Of a DNA stretch of 64,000 bases, positions 22,690 through 35,142 are shown in pieces (position 1 is the stretch's first letter; each line of letters starts with the position of its first letter). The notes under the pieces were generated by a model that did not search any database, was not told the DNA's origin, and worked only from the letters and a program-made list of their open reading frames with translations. A program made the translations under genes and the position numbers. Location: contig NC_071340.1 in assembly GCF_027744825.2 (NCBI RefSeq), positions 9,563,501 through 9,627,500 of the forward strand, given 5' to 3'. This stretch comes from Synchiropus splendidus (Eukaryota > Chordata > Actinopteri > Syngnathiformes > Callionymidae).

Positions 22690-23950
22690 TCTGAACCTTT
22701 CATTGAAACGAAAATCCACTTAGCCTCTGATCTAACAGCCGTAGTTTCTGCCACTGCCACCACTGCTGCACCCTGCCTCTGCTCGTGGAGGCCACAGGTT
22801 CCCTCCTCTTCCCCTCATGGCGTTTGTCCCTGGAGCTGGTCCAAGACCTGGGTCGTTTGAAGGGCAGGGTTCGTGGCTCTGGCACGTCAGGCCCAACATG
22901 CCTGATAGCTTCACCGCAGCCTTCCTCAAGCCTTCCAAACGTTCAACATGTTTGATGATGCCTTCACTGAACAGTGAATCATCCGTAATGAGTACTGCGG
23001 AGAGGACCGTTGTTCCCCAGTCCTGTCAGGCCCAACCACATATTCCGCGCCACCATTTGTAGAAGCGCACAACCTCTTCCTCAGTCTTTCATGAAGGCCT
23101 GCACCATGTGCAGGAAAGCCGCCATAGAAACCTGGGCATGTATCTCCTACGCAGACAAAGAATCTTTATCGAAAAGCATCCGGTCCATCGAACCCACCAA
23201 CAAGGAGAGGTTGTTAGCTAGTGCTCTCACCTGAGAGCAGCAGCTAAAGGCCATGTTAATGAGGGTGTAAATGAACTTGGAATGTTCGTCCGGCAGCACC
23301 TGCTTCACTGTAGCCCACAGGGAGGAGGTCGGTGCCAAGCACACTGCCAGAGAGTCACCCAATGGATCAGGCCTGGCCAACCTGTGGCTCCCGAGCCACA
23401 TGCGGCTCTTTTCCTAGTTTCGTGCGGCACTTCACCAAACTTTGTCATTCCCTAAACTAAACGTATGGCATGTGTTTCACCTGTTATTCATAGTCCTTAC
23501 ATATTTGTAGGATGTGGCTCTTTTCAGCAACAAAGTAAAACAATGTGGCTCTTAGCCTCTGACTGGTTGGCCACCCTTGCAATGGAGGAATGCGCTTCCA
23601 GTATGTTGTCCAGTGGAAAAACGCCTTTGAGAAGGTGTGGCTGCGTCCTCCTTGTTGTCTGGCATGGCATCAATGACAGAAGTCTCTTTCACGAAGACCT
23701 TCACTTTGTCTTTTATGCACTCCGACAATGCCCTCACCATCATGCTTGACAGACCGGGTTTTGGTTAACTGGTCTGCCAGACCAAGTCTCCGACCCATGG
23801 AAGAATGGCCTCCCTGATAAGCCGCTCTCCCGGGCGGCGCAAGCCACGTAGGAGTCAAGTTCCAGCAGATGCTTGACCCCTAAGCAACTGCGGCACTTGA
23901 CGTGGGTGTCTCCAGAAATCATAACTGCCTCACATGAAGAACGATCCATC
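22690..23950 (-). pseudogene. gag-like remnant of the DIRS-like element
   Basis: On the minus strand near 23910-23870 lies HVKCRSCLGVKHLLE, the Cys/His cluster (CxxCLGxxH) usual near the N-terminus of fish DIRS gag proteins. Downstream are segments rich in Arg, Gly and Pro (near 22880-22740) that fit a gag C-terminus. The region has frameshifts and stops and is split by the hAT-type element at 23368-23579. Confidence 0.6.
23368..23579. mobile_element. Nested 212-bp hAT-type MITE with 8-bp target duplication
   Basis: The left terminus CAGGCCTGGCCAACC and the right terminus, read on -, CAAGGGTGGCCAACC pair as an imperfect terminal inverted repeat. The interior repeats TGTGGCTC and TGCGGCTCTT words. 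The flanking octamers CAATGGAT (23360-23367) and CAATGGAG (23580-23587) differ at one base, fitting the 8-bp duplication of hAT transposons. It has no coding capacity. Insertion into gag postdates the DIRS-like element. Confidence 0.85.
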
Positions 23951-24150
23951 TCAAAGCTTCAGAGGGTGATGAAGTACTCTCCCAAGAGGACAACAAGAGT
24001 AGAGCAGTGAGGAACAGGCTGTTATTGGGAGAGGTGGTGCCTACCTGGGCGGAGAGTGAAGCAAATCAATTCTCAGGCATGAGAGACAGCCTCGCAGAGG
24101 ATTAACCAATAGCGAAGCCCATTGGAGGGTGTAGCACGGATGAGATAGAA

Positions 24151-25079
24151 CGCTCGGTTTACAACTGCTCAACCACTCTTTTTCACATGGCAGAAAACTA
24201 AGAAGTTAATTTGAGGATTCTATACATTAGAACTTACAATCTTTGCTGCCTTTAAATTACACTTATTGTTACTGTAAATACTGTGCATGGGCAGCATTGA
24301 TTCAATCTTTAAACACCTTCATCCTTATTAATACCTTGTTATTACGGGACTTCTACATCAGAGCACTCAATTAAAGATTATGTTTAGCAGTGAAAACAAG
24401 TGACAGCCAAAACAAAAACATAACACTCAGAGAGATAGACTGACACCAAAAGATTAAAAAGGATACAACAAACTAGAAAGAAACCTACTGTCATTTAGAT
24501 AAAGGAGGACTTGAATCTTCCAAGATAAACATTGACATAAATTAAAGTCGTATGCTGATAACTGTTTCTCTCACGTTTCACTGGCATCATATGCTTTGAC
24601 GCTCGGACGGCGACAATAGATAACAAATGGAGTCTACATGACGTAAATCGTCACAATATTGATTGCGTAAACTGGTGACAGTATCGTGACTTGAGTAACA
24701 ATCTTTATGCATTTGCGTCTGTTAAGTAAAACATGACCACGGTGGTACTCGACCATCTGTCAACGATAGCAACATGCTAGCAATGCTAACGACTTGCGTA
24801 AAAGTAAGAGCCAACCAACTATCTAGCAACACAATAACACAAAAATGCATATCATACTTTGTCAATTGGAGCTTCGAACGTACCCTGCTTAAATGTAAAA
24901 CAGTAGCGTAGTAAACGTAGTCTCAAAATAGCATCGACTGCTAACGCCCCCGCGGCCTACCTAAAAGTGATCTCCGCAAATCCCGACGCACACTCACAGA
25001 AAAACAAATAAAAAAACACATTAATCCGCTGAGCATGAAGATTATCCGAGAACATTAAGTAAGACGAAATACACTGTAC
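24151..25079 (-). other. smim15: smim15 leader intron, 5' portion; no gene seen
   Basis: AT-rich DNA becoming more CpG-containing towards 24950-25080, as expected near a promoter. No exon or repeat family is recognised. Confidence 0.45.
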
Positions 25080-25150
25080 CTACTGAGTTGTTGAGATTAG
25101 TATTTCAATCCACGATAACCGCCAGCGCCTCCCAGTTCCCGGAAGTGACT
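25080..25150 (-). promoter_or_regulatory. smim15: Inferred smim15 promoter and untranslated first exon
   Basis: On the minus strand an ETS site, GTCACTTCCGG (25139-25149), lies 60-70 bases before a splice donor TAG|GTACAG (exon end 25080, intron from 25079). A ZNF143-like ACTACAA word lies just upstream (about 25174-25180). ETS plus ZNF143 sites are common in vertebrate housekeeping promoters. The interval has no long frame, so an untranslated first exon joined to 18253 is the simplest reading. This would make a 6.8 kb leader intron, half of it DIRS-like DNA. Confidence 0.45.
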
Positions 25151-28100
25151 ATGGGTAAAGATGTTTCGTGGGGTTTGTAGTTCCTTCGTCTAACATCCGC
25201 CACACAAATAAAAACATGTTGGAGTTCCTCACAAAATAGATCTCATCGATGATTCACTGTCTCTGCTGTTCTTAAAGTTGCAGCTTTATTGATAACATGT
25301 TTTAACTGTTTTTCGCATTCTCCATTCTAATTTAATATTACTCATTTATGAGTTAAGAGACTGCACCAGTATGAGTCAGTCAGCGTGTTGATGAATGGAA
25401 ATACTGAATCCAGATCTGGCAACTAACTCAAACCCTGTCAATCGTGTGGACCTAACTGACAGCAGTCCACACAGCCCTCCTGAATATGAATGTTTGACAT
25501 CAAGAACAGCTTGGCATCCCTTAGATGTGACAGAGAGGTGAGGTTTGGTGACAGTAAGATGCTTGATCACCTTTTTGTGTGACAGCATGGTACAACTTGT
25601 GAAGAAAGGTAAACATGCTTTCTTATCTCTCTGTTGTTCCCTAGAAGGGCTGGAGGTGCCAGTGGAGAGGAACGTAAGGGGCTCATAACTTCAGCGGCTG
25701 CCCCTGTGACCTAACCTTGGAAAAGCAGCAGATAGAGGATGGATAATCACTCATGAACGTCACTATATTATATTTATCAAATGGTTTTCCTTTCTCTACA
25801 CTGTTATTTGCTATATACTGCACTCCATACACAGTATTCTGTCAAAGAACAGGGAGAACTCGGGGGTGATAGGATGTCAGCAGGAGTTGTGTAGAATAAA
25901 CAGTCATTATCTTTTAATTCAACTCCAGTAATTCTGCTCGAAAACTGCCCTTTTCTCTCAACTTTTTATCAAGGGTTCCAAACTCAATTTAAAAGATGAA
26001 TGACATTAAATCAAAGTTATTTCTCTGGAGGTGTTTAAATGCCTTTTATGTTAGGATGAATCCTGAGCCGAGAGGGGAAGAGCCTTTGAGCACAGTGACT
26101 GTTTCAGATCCAGAGACTGTAAAAGTTTGGCATCAGTACCATCAAGTCTATCACGACTAACAACACAACACTCAGCAATTCCAAATATTGGTATTAGTGT
26201 TGTGCTGCATAGTTAGAAATCCATATAACGCTTGTGATAGACCTTCACTTTTACGAGGCGGGAAGGTACTGTAGCACCTGCATGGCTTTTGTTTAAAAAA
26301 AAACCCATTTGATCGTGATCTGCTGAGAGGTTGTTGCAAACGATATTGCAATAACCTCACTCGGGTAAAAGTCAAGCTGAAGGCTCCTCTGGCCCCGCGA
26401 GAAAGATGACTAACATAACAAAGGAGGACCTCCTGGCTTTGTGAACTTCCTGCAGGGAAGTATTGAAACCAAATCAGGTTAGACCACATCTGCTCCGTCC
26501 ATACGGCATGGATCACTTTCAGAGCGGTTCAAAGGCCAGCCTTTTAGCCCGACTCACACAGAAGGAAGAGGGGCAGCTGGGAACACATGAGGAAGACAGA
26601 CCCTTTTGCAAGCGCACAATCTGGTTCGCCAGCACATTTCTGGCCAACTTTTATAGACAATCCAGAGCAAACATGCACAATCTGGTGGCGATTTTGTAAA
26701 TTGTGATAATTATTAGCTTCTGGATGTCTTCTCAGACAGGGGTGGGTAGTGGTAGCCACACCCGAGCCCATACCCCAACAGTAGAAGGGCCCCACATATT
26801 TTTTTTCCTCTTTTTGACACAGCATTACGGAACTATGAGCACACAGGAAGAGGGAGTCATTAAATGACTGCACCACAATTTATAGTTAACCAGCTCCACT
26901 CGTGGTGTGTGTCATAATGGTTACAAGAACTGAGCTGGTCTGGCGAGACATTGAGGAATTTCCAACATCCTTTTGGTTGTGATTCGTTTTTCCTTTTGTT
27001 GTTCATTGGTAGATTTACTGAGTGGGCGAATTGTATGACGTAAAGATCTTTTGTCGTGATCCAACTAAAGCATATAATCTGTAGGAGCTGCTCAGTCTAA
27101 AATTATTTAAATCCTCTAATGTATATAGCAGTCGTCTTGATGAACGTGTGTAAAAAACACACTGGTCCATTCACCAGTTTCAGATAACATCTGGACAACA
27201 CACCTGTGGAACTCAAGTCAGTCATCAACATCATTTTATTATTAATCATTGAATCATTCTTTTCAAGAGCTTTCTGTGCTAGTTGGTGTCGTCCTTGACG
27301 GCCATAACAATGTTTTCATTTTTTGCTACATGATTCAGCAGCGGTCAAGGACAAGTTTAAAAATCCAAGATATCCCTGATGACATCACCGCGCAGTTCAC
27401 TACTGTTGCTAAGTTGGTGTTGACTTAGACAAGCTGAGGTCAGCAGTGTAAATGGCAAAAATAGGGTTTATTGCTGTAATGTAGTCACAAAAAATGAGTC
27501 TGTTTAAATGCAGAGCAAGATTGTATGCACGGCAATATGCATTCCAATGTGAGGCCAATGAACTTTCACCTAGAATTTTGAGGAATACCATATTGGCATG
27601 CTAACATTTATTGATTTTGGTGGAAGTGCAGATGCAGTGTAGCAATTCAGATTAGGAACTAAAATATAATCATCTGACAGTGGATATGTGGTGTGATAAG
27701 AGACGATGATCGAGACAGGTTATGGTGGAGGAGCCTGACTGGCACTGAAGATCATTTTTACCACTATTATGTTCATCATCAGGTGAGAAACAAGCACTTT
27801 CCATTGAGACAACAATCACTGTTTTTTGAAAAATATAGATGAAATTGTTGCTACCTCTTTCCTAGGTCTCAATATCCCATCATATGCATGACATCTGCGC
27901 TCAAAACCAGGTGATCGTAGTGAAAATATCTAAAAACCGATAAGCACGGTGATGAGTCCCTGGTGGCTGCGTAATGGACTGCAGTTATAATTAAGGACCA
28001 GACTGCTTAATATTTTCAGCCGGGAAGGTTTATGATCAATGATAAAATTTATTCTTGGCCTGTAAATGGTGGCACATTGGGTGTTATGTTTGGAATTACA

Positions 28101-29119
28101 TTTATGGCCAGCTGACTTGCCAAACCACAAGAACTCCATTGTAGATGTTGAGACTGTATTCTGTGAGTAGATGTCAGGGAGAAGATGTACTTACAAACAT
28201 GGTTAGTCAAGTTACAACAAATATTGTATACATCGGTAATAAATAATTGCTTGTGTTGAAAAACATCTTCGAGACTCCCAGAGGATCGTGAAGCAGCTGG
28301 GATGAGAACCAACCACCAACCCAGACCATGGTTTTCAGGGGTGGTGAGAGGGGTGGAATGTTGGGTCCAGGTTGTTGGAAAGCCCTTTCCTGGAGGAGGA
28401 GGTCAAGCATCTCCAGATTGCGAATGAGGGAAAGGTGGAGTGTGAGATAGACAACAAAACAAGGCCTCTGTATTGGTCAGTCTTGGTTGCCAAGGCCGTT
28501 AATAACAATGATTTGAGTGTGACATCCTTGCAAATGGTTGCTACAATTTGAACGTTTTTCAGGATGAACAGGACAACAGCTTCACTCTGGCCAAAGAACG
28601 TTTGCATCTCTTGTAATGATCCAACAACATTAGAGCGCTTTCAGTGAGGAGAAAGAGGGAAGAATACCAAGCTCATACAAAGACACAGTACTTGTCCAAC
28701 AACATGGTGTAACATTTCTGTTCAGCTTTGAGAATGAATCTAGTGTACATACAATATGTACAGTAAAGTCTCCAGTTTCATATGACAGTTAGTCATATAT
28801 TAGAATTATTATTGACAGCATAGCGAATATAAGGTTATTCTTCTCAGCAAAAACAACCTTCCTTACAGGACAAAGTTTAGTTTTTGCCCCTTCTAATCTC
28901 AAATTTCAACAAGCGAAACTCAAGAAAAGTATGGGTCTTAAGAAGCAAAAATGAAACATGTTCTCCCTCTTATTTTGAACGGCAGGTAGGTCTTTATATA
29001 CTTGTCCAGTTGAATCAGAACTCACTCAATGTTAAGGTCAAAAAAAGTTAAACAGTTTTAAACTCAACTACAATTTGATGTGTTGTGTAATAAGTAGTAA
29101 ATCAAGGCAAGTACCTAAA
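25151..29119. other. Intergenic smim15/zswim6, no gene seen
   Basis: AT-rich non-coding DNA. Frames up to about 115 codons (for example 26172-26516 on -) show no recognisable family and no exon borders. No tRNA-like or other structured RNA could be recognised by eye. Confidence 0.5.
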
Positions 29120-29410
29120 TACAGTAATTCCTTGCCGTATCACAGGTTACTTTTCACATGTGGAGGGAATCTGCTATTTTTTATTATTTTTTTAAACTGC
29201 AAACGTGGTGTGCCACCAGCTGATGGATGAGACGTGACAATCAGGGCATGCTGTTCGGTATCCTGGCCTCTGATTGGCTGAGCAAAGCAGCATCAATGAG
29301 CCGCTTATCTCAGCATTCAGGCTCCCACCCTGGTCATCCATGTCGTGCCATCGCTGCACACAGTTCTTCTCAGCGGCTTTGTGCTTTCGTGTAAAAAATG
29401 TATTGAACAT
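29120..29410. mobile_element. Possible Tigger/pogo-like fragment
   Basis: ACAGTAATTCCTTGCCGTAT at 29121-29140, followed by CACAGGTTACTTTTCAC, resembles the terminal repeat of Tigger (pogo) DNA transposons (CAGTAATTCCTCGC...). I could not find the opposite terminus or a transposase frame, so the right boundary is arbitrary. Confidence 0.35.
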
Positions 29411-30100
29411 TATGCGTTAAGGCTGAACCGAAGTATAGAAGGAAGATGGTGTCATTCTATGAAAGAGTAAGAGAACAGAATACATTTCCAAAGTTGCATT
29501 TCATAACAATAGAAAGAATTGTTTACAAATACAATAACACAAAAAGATCTAATAAAAACTGAAAAATGGTTACTAGGTTGCTATTTTTTTACGAGCACAG
29601 TGGGTTTGGGAACTGAATCAAGGGATTTTTTTGTTTATGTATCTTGAACTGGTTTTAACCAAATGCAGAAGCAATTTAGAGCTCTTCTTTCTGGTATTTG
29701 GCTGGTGTTTTATAACTTCTAAAGGAGGACACAGTTCGTGTCAGAGTCTACAGCCCATACAAACTCAATTCAAGCACCCTGGGGTACAAATTGCCAATGT
29801 ACCAGGCACATTGATAAATTCAGCTTTACTCTCTTCTCCTTTGCTTAATTAAACGGTTTTGTTTTACTTGGAACAGTGGCCCGGTTTCGGCCCGCTTCAT
29901 CCGCCACTACGGCTGACTAAGTCAACATGTGTTTAAAAGTAAAAAGCCTAGGTGTAGCTGTACAAATATGATGAGCACACATGTTCTGCTGGAGTCTAAA
30001 CCCCACGCCAGGCGGCTAATAGTAATGACTAAGTCATGACTACAGAAGAAGACTAGTACGACCAGCTCTGTGTGTTCATGTTCCTCCTCCCACGCCCTGT
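29411..30100. other. Distal upstream flank of zswim6, no gene seen
   Basis: Non-coding DNA grading from AT-rich into the GC-rich zswim6 promoter region. Confidence 0.4.
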
Positions 30101-31097
<997 letters not shown>

Positions 31098-34000
31098 TAA
31101 CGCCAACAAAGCGTCCGCCTCACGCGCATTGTTCGCCGCGGAGCCGAGGCAGACTGTTAAAGGGCTTCCGTAGCCTCGTCTCCCATCAACAATGCGGGGT
31201 ATTTCCACAGCGCTGCGCTCTATAGCGGCGTGGAAATAGCCCCTAAGAGTAGCCCACTTCTTGTTTTCGCCCGTCGAGCTGCTCATTGAATTGCCCGGAG
31301 CCATCCCAATTGGAAGCTTAGCACTTTGTTCCTATTTTTGTGTCTTCCCAGCTCTCCGTGCCCCCACCAGCGCAGACAAAAGCCCCCCTATATCTTTTCA
31401 CCGCTGGCTAAATAGACGATATTTAGAAAGGGTGGGAGGGCCGCTGATTTAAAGCCACAGTACTTGTGTTTTGTTTGTCAAACACCTTTGTGAGGCCGAA
31501 TAAAGCCTCTGTGTTGCGCCCTTTGCGCGTTGTCCTCCTCTCTCAGCGGTGTTATTTGTGAGTAAACACAGGTTCTGCCTGCCTCCTTATGCCACTGTTT
31601 TAGCCGATATTCCGCCATTCGTCAGTGCAATAGACTCAGCTGTCAATCCGACTCCCCACCCTTGGAAATGGTTCAGGATTCTAATCCCATTACCCTCCCC
31701 AGTTCATCTGAATCTTAATGCATTCTGCAAACAAGATTTTATGCATGATCTTCCTCCTCCCTCAGCCTCTCGCTCTCCCATCGCTCACCCCTTCCTTCCT
31801 CCCTCACTTCTTGGCTTACTATCCTTCCAAAGAATCTGTGTGGAGATGGTTTCAGCTCTTGTGGGCTCAGAGAATGTGCTTTGCACAATAGTAGCCATGG
31901 CAGACAAGCAGCGCCCCCTCCCTCTCTGGCCTGTTTACCAGATTCCCCAGTATTAAGGCTCATTTATGTGGTACTCCTTTTTTTTCCAAAGGGGGCGGGG
32001 AGGGCTTTGGAGACACTTGGCTCCTAAGTGTGAGGCAGATACGTGTGTGTCAGAAATGGTGACAAAGAGGGGAACAGGGTCATTTTCTGCGGGTGTGTTT
32101 TTTTGTGTGTGAAAGAATGAGCGAGCGAGAGAGAAGGATGTGTGTCAGTGTGTGTGGGGGTTTGATAAACACAGAGGGGGTTTGTGCATGTGTCTGTGTA
32201 CGTCTTCGTCTGCACGGGCTGTCAGTCGCATCCCGCATGCTCACAGAGAGTGGAGGATGACAGGCGAGTACACAGCAGGAGGAGGGCATGTTATGCTGAT
32301 TGCAATTTTCGCCCCAGAATTTTTTTTTTTTAAAGCCAAGGAAAAGAAAATGATAAATAAAAGATGCAATCTACTCCAGGGGACAGGCAGCCACTGGAGG
32401 ATGAGGGCTTAAAAGCAGGGCAGCATGGGAGGGGCTGTCAGCCACATCACACACCACATGTATTGGCCCATCAAACACATACAGTGGGTCTGGCCTGGAA
32501 AAAATGCATGGTGGTTGGCTGGCAGGGTGTGTGTGTGTGCGCGCTGTCAGAGGAATGGGATTCAGTGTTGATGATGAAAGACACTGGAGCAACAGAATAG
32601 ATGTGGAGGTTATTGTGTACGGGGAAAGCTAATATACTTGAATGGATCTGCTGTCGCTGTACTCCTTACCTCCCCCCTCTCATCTCCTTCTCCACCTCCC
32701 TCCCTCCCAAGTGAGCAGCCATAAAACTCTCCATATTTACTCCCCTAAGGCCAACTACCAGCCCCCAGTCTCCTGTGATTATTTATCTTTTTCTCAAAGA
32801 CATTAATCACATGCTTTTTCCTTTTCGCTCCCTCCCATACATCAGCACCAGCGGAGGGAGCAGATAGGGGGGACCGTGTTTAAGGAGGAAGAGGAGCAAT
32901 AGATGGAGAGATATCAAGGCAAGGAAGAGGGAGCCTAGAGGGAGAAAAGTGGGTGGAAATGCAAAAGAGTCGAGAGGCATTGAAATGGTGATTGCAAGAG
33001 AAGGGGATGTGTGAAAGTAAAGAATGAAGCGCAGAGAAGGGGAGTGAGTGAGATGGATGGGTTGTTCTTTCTCCCATGCGAGCTCATCTGTTCCAATGCC
33101 AGCCTCCGAGATAAATATTCATATATGAATGCAAGTGTTATCCAACAGTCCACTGCTTCTCAGTTACAGCAGTGTTATAATGGCCCGGCGCCAGCCCTCT
33201 TGCACTCTTTCATCTATCCGAGTGGTGATGAATTTGTCATCCAGCGAGCAGGTAGTGAAGCAGGGAGGATGCAAAGCAGCTCAAGGAAAGGTTTTTACTC
33301 AAAAGGAATGACTCGGGAATCGTTGTGATCGTACACGGATTCCTCTTTGTCTCTGTCATTTTTCGACACGTCGCTGCCCACGTTGACCCGGACTGATGCA
33401 CCAGAGTCATCTAGTAATAATGTAGCAGTCCGAAGCTCTGGTTTACTCTTGGTTAGTTATTGAAAGTCATTATCAACAATGGCAAAAGCAGACACAGCAG
33501 CTTTGTTTGTTTATGTTGTGTTATTATACAGTAATACCACACACTATCCTATAGAGCCTACACTAATGCTTTGGTATTCTAACAATGCTTGCAACCTTTA
33601 CCTGTAGTTTCTTGGCTAAGGTGGTACCAAAAAAACGCTGTTAGCATTTGTTTTTAGCCAAAGTTTGCGCTTTGTTAACCAGAGGGTTACATGTTTGCAT
33701 TTCTTCTCATGTATCTTTGTAGTTTCTAGATAATGTAAAATGATGATAACACTCTTAACTTCGTGCTTACAAATCACACGTTTGGATTGGAGCGACTGTT
33801 GCCTTTTTAAATTGTGTTTTGATGCTCGTCTATTTTTAAATTTACGAAATTGTTTTGAATAATCTGGTTGTCATGCAAAGAAATGTCTATTTCAGATCCT
33901 AATTGTGGCGTTACAAGCAAATTTACTGAAATTCTATAAGCTATGGTGATTTAGCATTGGTACAACTAGCTTCCCTTTTGTTCTTCATTTTGTCCTGAAT

Positions 34001-34917
34001 GTATAATGAGTTGTTGCGTAAATATTTAATGGAAAATAGGCTTTTTGTAGTCACTCGCTGGGCCTCCTTTGTTAGCGCTAATATTTTGCCTTTTTCCGAG
34101 ATGTACATAGTGATTTCCAGGTGTGGAATAAGAACTGTAATGTGAGGTGTTTGCCTTCCCTTGTTAACAATGCTGGTTTTGTATCGGCAGTCTTACACCT
34201 ATAATTGGTCTGTACACTGTGGGTCCAACACTTCTTTTTGGTGTTATAATGAGCATATGCTACATGCTGTACCTACGCTTGTTGCTTCATGAAAATGAAG
34301 ACACACTAAGTATAATAATATATTGTTAATAGTCAAGCTGTCCACAGTTGTGTATGCTGGTGACACAAACAATGCGTAGATGACATCTTTGCATTACAGT
34401 CTCATTATACTATTTGACTATTTATATAATCATTAGCTTGACTTTTGATCTGCTGGTGTATGTACCTGATTGGTTCAGCTGGTCCGATCGGGTCAGGATG
34501 ACCACTGATGATAACATGAAAACTATGGTTTGTTGATATATATTTCACATCTTCAATGATATGTCAACTTTATGAAGAAGGAAAATACAAGTCAAACCGG
34601 CCAGTTTGGCTCCCAGTGATTTCAGTGGAGAGAGAAAATCATCTTTCAGTGAAACAAACAACTTTTGGATTCAAGGATGATTTATTTATTGACGTTCCAG
34701 TTCATTAAGAATGGAACCGCTGATGATCGCAAAAGCAAATTAGCAACTTTAGTCCATGAGCAAATTTGCAATGAATAGTTAGTGAATTACTGTCTGTAAA
34801 TATTGTATGTAACATAGAATTTATGAACATGTTTAAGCTTAAAAAGTAATAGCAACAAGACACTGTAAAATATTGCTAGTGTCACTTCTTGATTCTGTTG
34901 CTGCACTGATTCGTAGT

Positions 34918-35142
34918 CACCCAGAGAGCAAAAGACATGGATTCAACATTGGATTGGGTCAGAGAACATCGATTCACTCTTGAATAGATGTTGCTATTTC
35001 AATGTTAGAAAAACGTACGTTGGGTCAATTTTGACTTATGCCATTATATGGTCAGAATTGGTAGTCATTTGCGACGTTGTTTCCATGTTGATCACAACTT
35101 GCACTTTCAACGTTGACTTAGTGTGCTTTTGTTATCTGGGAC
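34918..35142. mobile_element. Short DNA element with terminal inverted repeats (MITE-like)
   Basis: The left end CACCCAGAGAGCAAAAG and the right end, read on -, GTCCCAGATAACAAAAG match at 13 of 17 positions. Just inside, TTCAACATTG on the left faces TCAACGTTG on the right. The interior has several CAACGTT/AACGTTG words and no coding frame. No clear target duplication is seen, so the superfamily is unassigned. Confidence 0.6.

Larger units (their letters stand above)
20716..24150 (-). mobile_element. Degraded DIRS-like retroelement with inverted terminal repeats
   Basis: The two ends carry the same sequence in opposite orientation. The left end at about 20750-20880 (with TACTATTGGTTAATCC and AATTGATTTGCTTCACTCTC) reappears as its reverse complement at about 23990-24150, with small differences. 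Inverted rather than direct terminal repeats mark the DIRS order of tyrosine-recombinase retrotransposons. On the minus strand the order is a gag-like zinc-knuckle region, a middle segment, and reverse transcriptase with DIRS-type motifs. Only about 570 bases remain between the reverse transcriptase and the left end, so RNase H, methylase and tyrosine recombinase regions are missing. Frameshifts and a damaged active site show that it is dead. It lies inside the inferred smim15 leader intron. Confidence 0.82.
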
